Positions 8,795-19,178 of a stretch of DNA of 64,000 nucleotides are shown here, in pieces (positions within the stretch are counted from its first letter, which is position 1; each line of letters opens with the position of its first letter). A model generated the notes under the pieces. The model was not told the origin of the DNA and did not search any database. It worked only from the letters and a program-made list of their open reading frames with translations. The translations under genes and the position numbers were made by a program. Source of the DNA: Luteimonas colneyensis (GTDB lineage Bacteria > Pseudomonadota > Gammaproteobacteria > Xanthomonadales > Xanthomonadaceae); NCBI RefSeq assembly GCF_014836665.1, contig NZ_JACSQJ010000002.1, forward strand, positions 62,001 through 126,000, read 5' to 3'.

Positions 8795-9856
<1,062 letters not shown>

Positions 9857-9865
9857 CGGCACGGC

Positions 9866-9883
9866 GGTCGCGGCTGTCGCTGC
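9866..9883 (+). repeat. Degenerate REP half-element
   Basis: GGTCGCGGCTGTCGCTGC, related to one arm of the REP palindromes at 10878 and 18867, with changes that destroy the internal GTAGC pairing. It lies just after the hemB stop. Confidence 0.5.
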
Positions 9884-9964
9884 GCCCACTCCCGCCACGC
9901 ACAACCGGCGTAGACTCGAACCAGGGGCGATGCAGCGGGCACCGCCATGCTTCGGGAGACCGTC

Positions 9965-10804
9965 ATGAAGCACTATGCCGTGTTCGGGCATCCGGTGGCG
10001 CACTCGCTGTCGCCGCGCATCCACGCCGCCTTCGGCCGCGAGGCCGGCATCGCCATCGACTACCAGGCCATCGATGCCGACGTCGGCAGCTTCCGCGCGC
10101 GCCTGTCGGAATTCGCCGTGCGCGGCGGCGCCGGCGCCAACGTCACCCTGCCGCTGAAGCAGGAGGCGCTGGCGCTGTGCGCCGACGTCACCGAGCGCGC
10201 CCGGCGCGCCGGCGCGGTCAACACCCTGGTGCGCAACGGCGACGACTGGCACGGCGACAACACCGATGGCGAAGGCCTGGTGCGCGACCTGACCGGCCGC
10301 CACGGCCTCGACCTGCGCGCGCGACGCACGCTGCTGATCGGCGCCGGCGGCGCCGCGCGCGGAGTCGCGCCTTCGCTGCTCGACGCCGGCATCGGCGACC
10401 TCTACATCGTCAACCGCACCTCAAGCCGCGCCGACGCCCTGGCCGACCTGCTCGGCCAGCCCGGACGCGTACATCCGCGCCACCTCGCCGACATCGGCAC
10501 GCTGGGCGAGTTCGAGCTGGTCGTCAACGCCACCTCGGCCGCGCGCGGCGGCGCCATGCCGGTGCTGCCGCGTTCCCTGGTCGGACGGCGGATGGCCGCG
10601 GTCGACCTCAACTACGGCGAGGCCGCCACGCCCTTCCTGGCCTGGGGCCGCGCGAGCGGCGCCTATGCCGTGGTCGACGGCCTGGGCATGCTGGTGGAGC
10701 AGGCGGCGCTGTCGTTCGCGCGCTGGCACGGCGCGCGTCCGGAAACCGACGAGATCTACGGCGAGCTCCGCGCCGAGCACGCGCACCTGGTGACGGCGGA
10801 CTGA
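9965..10804 (+). CDS. aroE: Shikimate dehydrogenase
   Basis: A 279-residue NADP-dependent enzyme that reduces 3-dehydroshikimate to shikimate, upstream of chorismate. Seen: [11 protein letters not shown] and NVTLPLK (substrate site, with the catalytic Lys), NTDGEG, and the nucleotide-binding [14 protein letters not shown]. Start at 9965 is favoured by GGGAG 7-11 nt upstream; an in-frame ATG at 9947 lacks one. A TAGACT -10 box at 9911-9916 suggests its own promoter. Chorismate made here feeds the XanB2-like chorismatase, but the linkage is probably coincidental. Confidence 0.95.
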   Translation: MKHYAVFGHPVAHSLSPRIHAAFGREAGIAIDYQAIDADVGSFRARLSEFAVRGGAGANVTLPLKQEALALCADVTERARRAGAVNTLVRNGDDWHGDNTDGEGLVRDLTGRHGLDLRARRTLLIGAGGAARGVAPSLLDAGIGDLYIVNRTSSRADALADLLGQPGRVHPRHLADIGTLGEFELVVNATSAARGGAMPVLPRSLVGRRMAAVDLNYGEAATPFLAWGRASGAYAVVDGLGMLVEQAALSFARWHGARPETDEIYGELRAEHAHLVTAD

Positions 10805-10877
10805 AGCGCGCCACCGGCAGGCGCGCGCCCTCATCGAGCCCCCCGCCGCACGCCCTCACCGCGCGCGCCAACGCTCC

Positions 10878-10967
10878 CTCCCTGTAGGAGCAGCTACAGC
10901 TGCGACCGCGCCAATGCCTCGCACGTCCGGGCCTGATGGTCGCAGCTGTAGCTGCTCCTACAGGGAG
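10878..10967. repeat. REP/BIME palindrome, copy 1
   Basis: Two perfect 30-bp inverted arms (10878-10907 and 10938-10967) separated by 30 nt. Each arm contains GTAGGAGCAGCTACAGC, itself a small palindrome beginning with GTAG, the hallmark of REPs spread by RAYT transposases in xanthomonads. It lies between the convergent aroE and carbonic-anhydrase-like genes and could fold in RNA from either strand, serving as a terminator or mRNA stabiliser. Confidence 0.85.
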
Positions 10968-11006
10968 GCGGCGCGCGGGCGATGGCCCGGGCCCGCCGCA
11001 CCGCCG

Positions 11007-11549
11007 TCAGCCGGCCGCCAGGTATTCGTCCTTGAGCCGCACGTAGTGCGCCGCGCTGTACAGCAGGCCTTCCACCGCCGCGTCGTCCAGCACCCGCACC
11101 ATCTTCGCCGGATTGCCGAGCCACAGCTCGCGGCTGCGCACCACCTTGCCCGGCGGCACCAGCGCGCCGGCACCGACGTAGCCGTGGTCTTCCACCACCA
11201 CGCCGTCCATCACCGTCGCGCCCATGCCGACCAGCGCGCCGTTGCCGATGCTGCAGGCGTGCACGATCGCGCCGTGGCCGATGGTGACGTCGTCGCCGAT
11301 CAGCGTGGGATAGCCGTCCATGCGCGAGTGCGGGCCGCGGTGGCTGACGTGCACGATGGTGCCGTCCTGCAGGTTGCAGCGCGCGCCGATGCGGACGAAG
11401 TTGACGTCTCCGCGGACCACCGTGCCGGGCCAGATCGAGCTGTCGTCGCCGATCACGACGTCGCCGATGACGGTCGCCGCGGGATCGACGTAGACGCGCG
11501 CGCCGAGGGTGGGCAGGGTGCCACGACAGGGACGGATGTTGTTGGCCAT
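11007..11549 (-). CDS. Gamma-carbonic anhydrase family hexapeptide-repeat protein
   Basis: A 180-residue left-handed beta-helix protein of the YrdA/PaaY/CaiE type. Hexapeptide repeats run through IGDVVIGDDSSIWPGTVVRGD, and zinc-ligand histidines are visible in DGTIVHVSH and IGHGAIVHAC. Family members are metal-binding trimers, some with carbonic anhydrase or thioesterase activity; the substrate here is unknown. The start is 6 nt after a minus-strand TAGAAT box, so the mRNA is probably leaderless. It is divergent from the aldehyde dehydrogenase gene, with only 32 nt between starts. Confidence 0.85.
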   Translation of the reverse strand: MANNIRPCRGTLPTLGARVYVDPAATVIGDVVIGDDSSIWPGTVVRGDVNFVRIGARCNLQDGTIVHVSHRGPHSRMDGYPTLIGDDVTIGHGAIVHACSIGNGALVGMGATVMDGVVVEDHGYVGAGALVPPGKVVRSRELWLGNPAKMVRVLDDAAVEGLLYSAAHYVRLKDEYLAAG

Positions 11550-11555
11550 GCGCGG

Positions 11556-11574
11556 ATTCTAGCCCGGCTATAGT
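11556..11574. promoter_or_regulatory. Back-to-back divergent leaderless promoters
   Basis: Minus-strand TAGAAT (11561-11556) is followed after 6 nt by the carbonic-anhydrase-like ATG. Plus-strand TATAGT (11569-11574) is followed after 7 nt by the aldehyde dehydrogenase ATG. Only 7 bp separate the two -10 boxes, so the -35 region of each promoter falls in the other gene's 5' coding end. Confidence 0.65.
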
Positions 11575-11581
11575 CGCGGCC

Positions 11582-12997
11582 ATGGACGACCCGACCCCGC
11601 TGGACGCGCTGCGGCCCACGCTCGACCGACTGCGCGGCGCCTGGGAAGCGCGTCGTCCCGACGCGCGCCAGCGACGCAGCGACCTCGATCGCCTGGCCGA
11701 GGCGCTGCGCGCAGGACGCGATGCGATGGTCGACGCCATCGACGCCGATTTCGGCCACCGCTCCCGGCACGAGACGCTGCTGGCCGAAGGCATGGGCGCG
11801 GTGTCGGAAGTGCGGCGCTTGCGGCGCTCGCTGGGCCGCTGGATGCGTCCCGCGCGCGGCGGCGCCGGCTGGCGGCTGTGGCCGGCGCGCGCACAGCTCC
11901 GGCGCGAGCCGCTGGGCGTGGTCGGCGTGATGTCGCCATGGAACTACCCGGTGATCCTTGCGCTGGCACCGCTGGCCACCGCGATCGCCGCCGGCAACCA
12001 CGTCTACCTCAAACCGTCGGAGCAGACGCCGCGCACTTCGGCCTGGCTGCGCGATCTGCTGGCCACCGTGTTCCCGGAAGACCGCGTGGCGGTGGCCCTG
12101 GGCGGGCCGGAGCTCGCGTCGGCCTTCTCCGCGCTGCCCTTCGACCACCTGGTGTTCACCGGCTCGACGGCCGTCGGGCGCCGGGTGATGGCCGCGGCGG
12201 CGGAGAACCTGACCCCGCTGACGCTGGAACTGGGCGGCAAGTCGCCGGCGATCGTCGCCGCCGACTATCCGCCGGCGAAGGCCGCCGCGCGGCTGGCGAC
12301 CGGCAAGTGGTTCAACGCCGGCCAGACCTGCATCGCACCCGACTACGTGCTCGTCGCGCGTGCCTCCCGCGACGCCCTGGTCGATGCGCTGCGCGCCGAG
12401 GTGCGGGCGCGCTACCCCGACCTCGCGGCCTCGTCCGACTACACCTGGATCATCAGCGGCGGGCAGCACCGCCGCCTGCGCGGACTGGTGGAGGACGCCC
12501 GCGCCCGTGGACTGGAGGTCATCGAGCTGGCCGAGGTGCACCCGGCGGTCGCCCTGCGCCACCGGATCGTCCCGCCGACCCTGGTCCTCGATCCCGGGGA
12601 CGACGCCCTGCTGATGCGGGAGGAGATCTTCGGCCCGGTGCTGCCGGTGATCGCCTACGACCGCCTGGAGGACGCCATCGCCTTGGTGCGCCGGCGCGAC
12701 CGGCCGCTGGCGCTGTATCCCTTCAGCCACGACCGCGCGACGGTCGAAGCCATCCTCGGCCAGGTGGTGGCGGGAGGAGTGACCGTCAACGACACCCTGC
12801 TGCACTTCGCCGCCCACGGCCTGCCCTTCGGCGGCGTCGGTGCCAGCGGCATGGGCGCCTACCACGGCCGCGCCGGCTTCGACGCCATGACCAGGGCGAT
12901 GCCGGTGCTGTGGCAGCGCCGCGTCGCCGCCAGCGACCTGCTGCGTCCGCCTTACCGGGGCCTGGCCGACCGGCTGGTGCGGCTGCTGGCGCGATGA
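11582..12997 (+). CDS. Coniferyl-aldehyde-dehydrogenase-type aldehyde dehydrogenase
   Basis: A 471-residue NAD(P)-dependent aldehyde dehydrogenase. Seen: MSPWNYPV, LKPSEQTPRTS (cofactor), FTGSTAVGR, the general base Glu216 in LELGGKSPA and the nucleophile Cys250 in NAGQTCIAPDY. The length and the C-terminal GVGASGMGAYHG resemble the CalB/fatty-aldehyde group, which oxidises aromatic or long-chain aldehydes to acids. The actual substrate is not readable. Leaderless start predicted from TATAGT at 11569-11574. Confidence 0.85.
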   Translation: MDDPTPLDALRPTLDRLRGAWEARRPDARQRRSDLDRLAEALRAGRDAMVDAIDADFGHRSRHETLLAEGMGAVSEVRRLRRSLGRWMRPARGGAGWRLWPARAQLRREPLGVVGVMSPWNYPVILALAPLATAIAAGNHVYLKPSEQTPRTSAWLRDLLATVFPEDRVAVALGGPELASAFSALPFDHLVFTGSTAVGRRVMAAAAENLTPLTLELGGKSPAIVAADYPPAKAAARLATGKWFNAGQTCIAPDYVLVARASRDALVDALRAEVRARYPDLAASSDYTWIISGGQHRRLRGLVEDARARGLEVIELAEVHPAVALRHRIVPPTLVLDPGDDALLMREEIFGPVLPVIAYDRLEDAIALVRRRDRPLALYPFSHDRATVEAILGQVVAGGVTVNDTLLHFAAHGLPFGGVGASGMGAYHGRAGFDAMTRAMPVLWQRRVAASDLLRPPYRGLADRLVRLLAR

Positions 12998-13091
12998 GCG
13001 GCCGGGCCCGCGGGCGCTCGCGACCGCGTCCGTCCGCGGACAGTCGGGGCCGGGTTTGCCCTGCGTGCCGCCGAACGGGGATCATCCGCGC

Positions 13092-13862
13092 ATGAAAATC
13101 GCCAGCTGGAACGTCAACTCCCTCAACGTCCGCCTGCCGCACCTGCAGCAGTGGCTCACCGCCTTCGCGCCCGACATCGTCGGCCTGCAGGAAACCAAGC
13201 TCGACGACGCACGCTTCCCCGACGACGCGCTGGCGGCGCTCGGCTACCGCAGCGTCTTCCTCGGCCAGAAGACCTACAACGGCGTCGCGATCCTCGCCCG
13301 CGACCGCGCCATCGGCGAGGTGCAGTACGGCATCCCCGGCTTCGAGGACGAGCAGAAACGCGTGATCGCGGCCACCGTCGGCGACCTGCGCATCGTCAAC
13401 CTGTACGTGGTCAACGGCCAGGACGTGGGTACCGACAAGTACGCCTACAAGCTGCGCTGGCTGGCGGCGGTGCGCGACTGGCTGGCCGCGGAACTGCAGC
13501 GGCACCCGCGGATGGTGGTGCTGGGCGACTTCAACATCGCGCCCGATGCGCGCGACGTGCACGATCCCGAGGTCTGGGACGAAGGCCACATCCTGACCTC
13601 GACCGACGAGCGCGCGGCGCTGCGGGATCTGCTGGATCTCGGCCTGCACGACGCCTTCCGCCTGCACAGCGAAGAGGCCGGGGTGTTCAGCTGGTGGGAC
13701 TACCGCCAGGCGGCATTCCGCCGCGACCTCGGCCTGCGCATCGACCTGACCCTGGTCTCGGATGCGCTCCGCGCCGGGGCCCTGGCCTCGGGCATCGACC
13801 GCGAGCCGCGGACCTGGGAGCGGCCCAGCGACCACGCGCCCGCCTGGGTCCAGCTGGCCTGA
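13092..13862 (+). CDS. xthA: Exodeoxyribonuclease III
   Basis: A 256-residue AP endonuclease/3'-5' exonuclease of base-excision repair. Seen: KIASWNVNSLNVR at the N-terminus, the metal-binding Glu in GLQETKL, GDFNIAP (catalytic Asp/Asn) and the terminal SDHAP. The start at MKIASWN is the normal family start; the frame continues upstream but without family residues. A 94-nt gap separates it from the aldehyde dehydrogenase gene, and a strong hairpin follows. Confidence 0.93.
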   Translation: MKIASWNVNSLNVRLPHLQQWLTAFAPDIVGLQETKLDDARFPDDALAALGYRSVFLGQKTYNGVAILARDRAIGEVQYGIPGFEDEQKRVIAATVGDLRIVNLYVVNGQDVGTDKYAYKLRWLAAVRDWLAAELQRHPRMVVLGDFNIAPDARDVHDPEVWDEGHILTSTDERAALRDLLDLGLHDAFRLHSEEAGVFSWWDYRQAAFRRDLGLRIDLTLVSDALRAGALASGIDREPRTWERPSDHAPAWVQLA

Positions 13863-13874
13863 GCCCCGGAACGA

Positions 13875-13902
13875 CGAAGGCCCGGCACAGGCCGGGCCTT
13901 CG
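13875..13902. terminator. Hairpin between convergent xthA and GlsB-like genes
   Basis: Perfect 12-bp stem (13875-13886 with 13891-13902), tetraloop ACAG, no long T-run. It lies between convergent stops (13862 and 13925), so it may stop or slow transcription from both sides. Confidence 0.65.
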
Positions 13903-13924
13903 CGTGGATCGTCAGGGCGGCGCC

Positions 13925-14191
13925 TCAGCGCACGCTGCCCCGCTTGAACAGGTTGACGATCGCCAGGAGGATGATCGCACCGAGCAGCGAGACGATGAAG
14001 CTCATGATGCTGATGCCGTCGTTGATCGAGCCGGCGCCCAGCAGCGGGCCGATCAGCCAGCCGCCGATGAACGCGCCGACGATGCCGACGATGATGTTGA
14101 GCAGGATGCCCTGCTGCGCGTCGCGGCGCATGACGATGCTCGCCAGCCAGCCCACGACGCCGCCGATGATCAACCAGATGATGATGTTCAT
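13925..14191 (-). CDS. GlsB/YeaQ/YmgE family stress-associated membrane protein
   Basis: An 88-residue protein made of three glycine-rich hydrophobic helices: MNIIIWLIIGGVVGWLASIV, then NIIVGIVGAFIGGWLIG and IMSFIVSLLGAIILLAIV. This is the transglycosylase-associated/GlsB family, small inner-membrane proteins induced by envelope or general stress, whose molecular action is not settled. Shine-Dalgarno AGGGAGG lies just upstream of its ATG on the minus strand. It sits between the xthA hairpin and the pigment ligase gene, with no functional link to either. Confidence 0.88.
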   Translation of the reverse strand: MNIIIWLIIGGVVGWLASIVMRRDAQQGILLNIIVGIVGAFIGGWLIGPLLGAGSINDGISIMSFIVSLLGAIILLAIVNLFKRGSVR

Positions 14192-14277
14192 GTTGCCTCC
14201 CTGTCATTCGCCCCAGCGGCGCGGCGCCAGTCTGGGCACGCGGCCGTGATGGCCGCGTAGGGAGTCGCGAGCCGCGT

Positions 14278-15660
14278 TCACCCGGCGGCCAGCAGCTCCA
14301 GCAGCGCCCGCCGGGGCAGCTTGCCGGTCTCGTTGCGGGGCAGGGCCGTGACGATGCGCAGGGGGCGGGGCAGGAACACGGGATCGACGGCCTGGCGCAG
14401 CGCGTTCCGCACCGTCGCCTCGTCCATGCCCGGCGCGACCACCGCAGCCGCCAGGCGGCGCACGCCGCAGGCATCGGGCTCGAGCTGCACCAGGGCGGCG
14501 TCGAGGACCCCGGGAACCGCCAGCAGGCGGTGGGTCAGGTCGCCGAGCGAGGCGCGCTTGCCGGCGATCTCGAGCAGGTCGGACTGCCGCCCGCACAGCC
14601 GGAAGCGGCCCCCGGGCAGGAGTTCCACGATGTCGGCCAGCGCGACCGCGTCGCGCAGGTGGGCGGCCCGCACCAGGGTGCCGTCGGGCTGCGGCTGCAG
14701 CTCGACGCCCGGCAGCAGGGTCCAGGCCTCCTCGCAGGCGGTGCGGCGGCGGGCCAGGATGCAGGTCTCGGTGGACCCGAACATCTCGCGCACCTCGCAG
14801 CCGAAGGCGGCCTCGGCTTCGGCCGCCAGCGCCTGCGGCAGCGGCGCGGTGGAGGCGACGATGCCCGCCAGCGGCGGCAGCGCGACGCCGGATCCGACCA
14901 GGGCGCGCAGGTGCACCGGCGTGGTCACCAGCAGCGGCGGCAGCGGCGACGAGGCCAGCGCGGCCGCGATGTCGACCGGGAAGAACGGGCGCGCCTCGTG
15001 CACGGCCACGCCGCCCAGCAGCGGCAGCAGCACCGACATCTCCATGCCGTACATGTGCTGCGGCGGCACGGTGGCGACCACGTGGGCCGTGTCGCCGACC
15101 ACGGGCAGCAGGCCGGCCAGGGCCGCCATGTTCTGCGCGGTGCTCGCGGCGAAGCTGCCCCAGGTCTTCGGATTGGCCTTCGGCGCGCCGGTGCTGCCCG
15201 AGGTGTAGCCGATGGCCACGACCGCGGCGTCGGCGACCCGGGGCATGTCGCCGCCCGCGCGCGGCAGCGCGTCGGGCAGGCGCAGGTAGTGCGGCAGCGG
15301 CGCGATGTCCTCGCAGCCGCAGGCGTCGGCATCGCCGAGGCAGTAGCTGTCGGGATGGCGGGCGCGGACCTCGTCGATCGCCGCGCGCGTGCGCGAGGGC
15401 GGCAGCAGCGTGACCTGGCCGCGCACGGCGGCGGCGGCGAAGGCGACGAGGAAGCGGTGGCGGTCCTCGCACAGGTTGAGCGCGAACGGACGGTCGGGCA
15501 GCAGCGCGGCCAGACCGCGCACCTCGTCCAGGAAGTCGCGTAGCGCGACGCCGCCAGCGCTGCCGAACGCGATCGGACGCTCCGCGGCGCCGGCCACCAG
15601 CGCCGAAGCCGTGCCGGTGGCGACGTCCTGCCGCCCGTGGTTGCCGATGACTGCCGACAT
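14278..15660 (-). CDS. AMP-forming acyl ligase, XanA2-like (3-hydroxybenzoate:ACP ligase candidate)
   Basis: About 460 residues. It has the adenylate-forming P-loop [15 protein letters not shown], an FGSTETCIL motif and the C-terminal catalytic Lys region [13 protein letters not shown]. XanA2 of Xanthomonas activates 3-hydroxybenzoate and loads it on the pathway carrier protein. This protein has a comparable short architecture and lies next to a phosphopantetheinyl transferase, so I infer the same role with the carrier protein at 3832-4098. Two ATGs (15669 and 15660) are possible; GGGAG spacing favours 15660. Divergent from the transferase gene by ~115 nt. Confidence 0.75.
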   Translation of the reverse strand: MSAVIGNHGRQDVATGTASALVAGAAERPIAFGSAGGVALRDFLDEVRGLAALLPDRPFALNLCEDRHRFLVAFAAAAVRGQVTLLPPSRTRAAIDEVRARHPDSYCLGDADACGCEDIAPLPHYLRLPDALPRAGGDMPRVADAAVVAIGYTSGSTGAPKANPKTWGSFAASTAQNMAALAGLLPVVGDTAHVVATVPPQHMYGMEMSVLLPLLGGVAVHEARPFFPVDIAAALASSPLPPLLVTTPVHLRALVGSGVALPPLAGIVASTAPLPQALAAEAEAAFGCEVREMFGSTETCILARRRTACEEAWTLLPGVELQPQPDGTLVRAAHLRDAVALADIVELLPGGRFRLCGRQSDLLEIAGKRASLGDLTHRLLAVPGVLDAALVQLEPDACGVRRLAAAVVAPGMDEATVRNALRQAVDPVFLPRPLRIVTALPRNETGKLPRRALLELLAAG

Positions 15661-15775
15661 GCGCTCCATTCTCCCGGACGCGCCTGCGCCCCCCGTGACT
15701 CCCGGCGGAACGCCTGCGCGCCGGGGCGGTTACTTTACGCTGGGCGCCCGCCGCGCTCCAAAGGATCCCGTTTCG

Positions 15776-16369
15776 ATGCCGCTCGCCGCAGGCCACCTCC
15801 AGCTCGGGCCCGTCCGCTGTGCCTGGCGCCCCTACCGCCACGGCGAGGCGGCCGAGCCGCTGGTGCGCGACTGGCTGTCCGGGGAACTCGGCGCGGCCCC
15901 CGAGGCGCTGGCGATCCGCCGCAGCCGCCACGGCCGCCCCTGCCTGGACGCGGCGCATGCCGACTGGGACGCCAGCTGGAGCCACAGCGGCGAGGGCCTG
16001 CTGATGGCGCTGGCGCGGGACCTGCGCGTGGGCATCGACCTGGAGGTGAAGCGGCCGCGGCCCAAGGCGCAGGTGCTCGCCAACCGTTTCTTCGCGCCGG
16101 CCGAGGCCACGGCGCTGGCCGCGCTGCCGGACGCGCGGCGCGAGGCGGCCTTCGTGCGGCTCTGGTGCGCCAAGGAGGCGGTGCTGAAGGCGCATGGCCA
16201 GGGTCTGTCCTTCGGCCTGCACCGGCTGGTATTCGCGCGCGCGGCCGACGGCTGGCAGCTGGTGGAGTGCGATCCGGCGCTGGGCCAGCCTGCGGACTGG
16301 TCGCTGCGGACCTTCCGCCCCGCGCCCGACTACCTCGCGACCCTGGCCTGGCGCGCCCGCTGGGACTGA
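15776..16369 (+). CDS. 4'-phosphopantetheinyl transferase, Sfp/HetI-type
   Basis: A 197-residue enzyme that moves phosphopantetheine from CoA to a carrier-protein serine. Seen: GIDLE (residues 86-90, Mg-binding Asp/Glu) and [12 protein letters not shown] (from Trp130, with Lys133/Glu134 as the second signature). The ATG at 15776 has AAGGA about 10 nt upstream. In Xanthomonas a HetI-type transferase is needed for xanthomonadin, so this is the likely activator of the pigment carrier protein. It starts divergently from the ligase gene, and rsmG follows with its own promoter. Confidence 0.88.
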   Translation: MPLAAGHLQLGPVRCAWRPYRHGEAAEPLVRDWLSGELGAAPEALAIRRSRHGRPCLDAAHADWDASWSHSGEGLLMALARDLRVGIDLEVKRPRPKAQVLANRFFAPAEATALAALPDARREAAFVRLWCAKEAVLKAHGQGLSFGLHRLVFARAADGWQLVECDPALGQPADWSLRTFRPAPDYLATLAWRARWD

Positions 16370-16404
16370 ACGGCCGGGGCGGCAGGCCGGCCCGGCCGGG
16401 CACC

Positions 16405-16410
16405 TACAAT
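16405..16410 (+). promoter_or_regulatory. -10 box of a leaderless rsmG promoter
   Basis: TACAAT ends 6 nt before the rsmG ATG at 16417; no Shine-Dalgarno is present. Confidence 0.65.
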
Positions 16411-16416
16411 GCCCGC

Positions 16417-17058
16417 ATGAACGACGCCCCCCACGCCCTCCTCGACGCCGGCCTGGCCACGCTCGGCCTCGACCCCGCGCTGGCGGCGCCGCTGCGCCGC
16501 TACCTCGACCTGCTCGCTCGCTGGAACCGCACCTACAACCTCACCGCCATCCGCGATCCCGGCGAGATGGTGACCCTGCACCTGCTCGACTCGCTGTCGA
16601 TGCACGCGCACATGGACGGCGTGTCCAGGCTGGCCGACCTCGGCACCGGCGCCGGCCTGCCGGGGATCCCGCTGGCGATCGCGCGCCCCGGGCTCGAGGT
16701 CACCCTGGTCGAGTCCAACGGCAAGAAGGCGCGCTTCCTGCGCGAGGCCGTGCGCAGCCTCGGCCTGGCCAATGCGCGCGTGGCGGAGTCGCGGGCCGAG
16801 GCCGTCGACATGCCCGGCGCCTTCGACGCCATCACCGCCCGCGCCATGGCGACCCTGGCCGATATCGTCGCCGTCGGCGGCCACCTGCTGGCGCCGGGCG
16901 GTCGGCTGCTGGCGATGAAGGGCGTGCGCCCCGACGCCGAGATCGCCCTGCTTCCCGCGGGCTGGGAGGTCGAGGCGATCCATCCGCTCGCCGTGCCCGG
17001 GCTCGGGGCCGAACGCCATCTGGTGGTGGTGGGCCGCGCGGCGCCGGGCGGGGCATAA
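16417..17058 (+). CDS. rsmG: 16S rRNA (guanine-527-N7)-methyltransferase
   Basis: A 213-residue SAM-dependent methyltransferase (GidB). Seen: [18 protein letters not shown], the SAM-binding [15 protein letters not shown] and ITARAMATL. It methylates G527 of 16S rRNA, and its loss gives low-level streptomycin resistance in many bacteria. The order rsmG-parA-parB is the conserved near-origin arrangement, so this part of the window may lie near oriC, though mnmG and dnaA are not seen. Leaderless start predicted. Confidence 0.95.
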   Translation: MNDAPHALLDAGLATLGLDPALAAPLRRYLDLLARWNRTYNLTAIRDPGEMVTLHLLDSLSMHAHMDGVSRLADLGTGAGLPGIPLAIARPGLEVTLVESNGKKARFLREAVRSLGLANARVAESRAEAVDMPGAFDAITARAMATLADIVAVGGHLLAPGGRLLAMKGVRPDAEIALLPAGWEVEAIHPLAVPGLGAERHLVVVGRAAPGGA

Positions 17059-17126
17059 TCATCGGCCCGGCCGGGGATTCCGGGCCGGGGAATCCCGCCG
17101 CATCCTGCATCGAGGCAGACGAGCCC

Positions 17127-17915
17127 ATGGCCCGCATCATCGCCATCGCCAACCAGAAGGGCGGCGTCGGAAAGACGACCACGGCGGTGAACCTTGCCTC
17201 CGCCCTCGCGCAGACGCCCAAGCGCGTGCTGCTGGTCGACCTCGACGCGCAGGGCAACGCCACCATGGGCAGCGGCGTCGACAAGCGCGAGTTGACGGCC
17301 TCGACCTGCGACGTGCTGCTCGAGGAGGTGCACGCCGCCGACGCGGTGGTGGCCACGCCCGAGGGCTTCGACCTGATGCCGGGCAACACCGACCTCACCG
17401 CGGCCGAGATCGAGCTGATGGACGAGGATGGCCGCGAGCAGCGGCTCAAGCGCGCGCTCGACACGCTGCGCCCGAAGTACGACTACATCATCATCGACTG
17501 CCCGCCGGCGCTGTCGCTGCTCACGCTCAACGCGCTCACCGCCGCCGACAGCGTGCTGGTGCCGATGCAGTGCGAGTACTACGCGCTGGAAGGCCTGACG
17601 TCCCTGCTGCAGACCATCGACGCGCTGAAGCAGAAGCTCAACCCGGCGCTGGAGATCGAAGGCGTGCTGCGCACCATGTTCGACGTGCGCAACAACCTGG
17701 CCAACGCGGTCTCGGCGGAGCTGGTGGAGCATTTCGGCGACAAGGTCTTCCGCACCATCGTGCCGCGCAACGTGCGCCTGGCCGAGGCGCCCAGCCACGG
17801 CCAGAGCATCGTCGGCTACGACCGCGCATCGCGCGGCGCCATCGCCTACCTCGGCCTGGCCGGCGAGATGCTCCGCCGCCAGCGCGAGCGCGAACAGAAG
17901 GAGAAAGCGGCATGA
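17127..17915 (+). CDS. parA: Chromosome-partitioning ATPase ParA (Soj)
   Basis: A 262-residue ParA/MinD-type ATPase. It shows the deviant Walker A NQKGGVGKTTTAVNLA, VDLDAQGNATMG (Walker A') and IDCPPALSLLTLNAL (Walker B). It binds the nucleoid in the ATP form and pulls ParB-parS complexes to the poles. Chromosomal rather than plasmid type, judging from the short N-terminus and the rsmG neighbour. Its stop overlaps the parB start as ATGA (17912-17915), so the two are translationally coupled. Confidence 0.95.
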   Translation: MARIIAIANQKGGVGKTTTAVNLASALAQTPKRVLLVDLDAQGNATMGSGVDKRELTASTCDVLLEEVHAADAVVATPEGFDLMPGNTDLTAAEIELMDEDGREQRLKRALDTLRPKYDYIIIDCPPALSLLTLNALTAADSVLVPMQCEYYALEGLTSLLQTIDALKQKLNPALEIEGVLRTMFDVRNNLANAVSAELVEHFGDKVFRTIVPRNVRLAEAPSHGQSIVGYDRASRGAIAYLGLAGEMLRRQREREQKEKAA

Positions 17916-18844
17916 CCGATGCCAGGAAGGCAGCCGCAGCCAAGACCCCGGCGAAGAAGCGCGGCCTGGGCCGCGGGCTGGAGGCGCTGCTGGGACCCAA
18001 GGCGGCGGAAGAGGCGCCGGCGCTGGAAGCGCGCCCCGGCGACACCCTGCGCACCCTGCCGGTCGACGCGCTGGCGCCGGGCAAGTACCAGCCCCGCCGC
18101 CACATGGACCCGGCCAAGCTGACCGAGCTGGCAGAATCGATCCGCGTGCAGGGCGTGATCCAGCCGATCGTGGTCCGCCAGCTGCCCGACCGCACCTTCG
18201 AGATCATCGCCGGCGAACGCCGCTGGCGCGCCTCGCGCGAGGCGGGTCTGGCCGAGGTCCCCGTGGTGGTGCGCGAGGTCGACGACCGCACGGTCGTGGC
18301 CATGGCGCTGATCGAGAACATCCAGCGCGAGGACCTGAATCCGCTGGAAGAGGCGCAGGCCCTGCAGCGCCTGATCGACGAGTTCGACCTGACCCACGCC
18401 GCGGCCGCCGAGGCCGTGGGCCGCTCGCGCGCGGCGGTGTCCAACCTGCTCCGCCTGCTGGAGCTGCCTCCGGCGATCCGGGCGCTGGTCGAGGCCCGCC
18501 GGCTGGAGATGGGACATGCCCGGGCCCTGCTGACCCTGTCGCCGGAACTCGCCAGCAAGCTGGCCTCCGACGCCGCCGAGCACGGCTGGTCGGTGCGCGA
18601 GGTCGAGCACCGCGCCCAGCAGTTCGCCGCCGGCCGGCTCCCGGCCACGGCCAAGAAGAAGAGCGGCGCCCGCAAGGCCCGGCCGCCGGCCGACATCCTG
18701 GCCCTGGAAACCGAACTGTCCGAGGCCCTGGCGGCCAAGGTCAGCATCGCCCACGGCCGCGGCAACAAGGGCAGGCTGGTGATCCACTACACCGACCTCG
18801 ACACCCTGGACGGCGTGCTGGAGCGCCTGCGCCGCCAGCGCTGA
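17912..18844 (+). CDS. parB: Chromosome-partitioning protein ParB (Spo0J)
   Basis: A 310-residue parS-binding CTPase clamp. After a basic N-terminus with LGRGLEALLG come ALAPGKYQPRRHMD, the CTP-binding GERRWRASREAG, IENIQREDLNPLEEA and a helix-turn-helix (AEAVGRSRAAVSNLLRL), with a C-terminal dimerisation part that includes the lysine-rich linker AKKKSG. It acts with ParA in origin segregation. I saw no parS-like sequence close by. A REP palindrome follows 22 nt after the stop. Confidence 0.95.
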   Translation: MTDARKAAAAKTPAKKRGLGRGLEALLGPKAAEEAPALEARPGDTLRTLPVDALAPGKYQPRRHMDPAKLTELAESIRVQGVIQPIVVRQLPDRTFEIIAGERRWRASREAGLAEVPVVVREVDDRTVVAMALIENIQREDLNPLEEAQALQRLIDEFDLTHAAAAEAVGRSRAAVSNLLRLLELPPAIRALVEARRLEMGHARALLTLSPELASKLASDAAEHGWSVREVEHRAQQFAAGRLPATAKKKSGARKARPPADILALETELSEALAAKVSIAHGRGNKGRLVIHYTDLDTLDGVLERLRRQR

Positions 18845-18866
18845 GCCCCCCCGTTGCCCGCCCCCA

Positions 18867-18958
18867 CCCTGTAGGAGCAGCTACAGCTGCGACCCGGCGG
18901 TGCGACGAATCCGGGCGTGCGGCGAATCCCGGTCGCAGCTGTAGCTGCTCCTGCAGGG
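18867..18958. repeat. REP/BIME palindrome, copy 2
   Basis: Arms 18867-18894 and 18931-18958 match over 28 bp with one mismatch and are near-identical to copy 1 at 10878-10967 (GTAGGAGCAGCTACAGC core). The 36-nt loop differs from that of copy 1. It lies between parB and the rpmB promoter and could end the parAB transcript. Confidence 0.85.
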
Positions 18959-18969
18959 CAGGTCGTGGC

Positions 18970-18998
18970 TTGCCTTGGGCGGGCGCGGGCCGCATAAT
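18970..18998 (+). promoter_or_regulatory. rpmB-rpmG promoter
   Basis: TTGCCT (18970-18975), 17-nt spacer, CATAAT (18993-18998). Predicted start near 19005, leaving a ~170-nt leader before rpmB, long enough for leader control of the ribosomal-protein operon, although I see no defined structure. Confidence 0.7.
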
Positions 18999-19178
18999 GC
19001 CGGGCTCGCTGTGTCCGGCCGCCCCATCGTGGGCGTCCCCGGCGGCTCCGGAATGCGATCCGGCGCCCCGCCCGGCAGCGACCCTGACCCGCATCGCATG
19101 GCGCATTCCCCGAGGGGAGCACGCCGGGGCCGCCGTCCCCCAGGCCATGGGGAACACCAATCACCATCGAGGTGCGTT

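Noticed and set aside
16417-18998. parS or replication-origin signals near parAB
   Set aside because: I looked for the parS palindrome and DnaA-box clusters and saw none; the only palindrome is the REP element.
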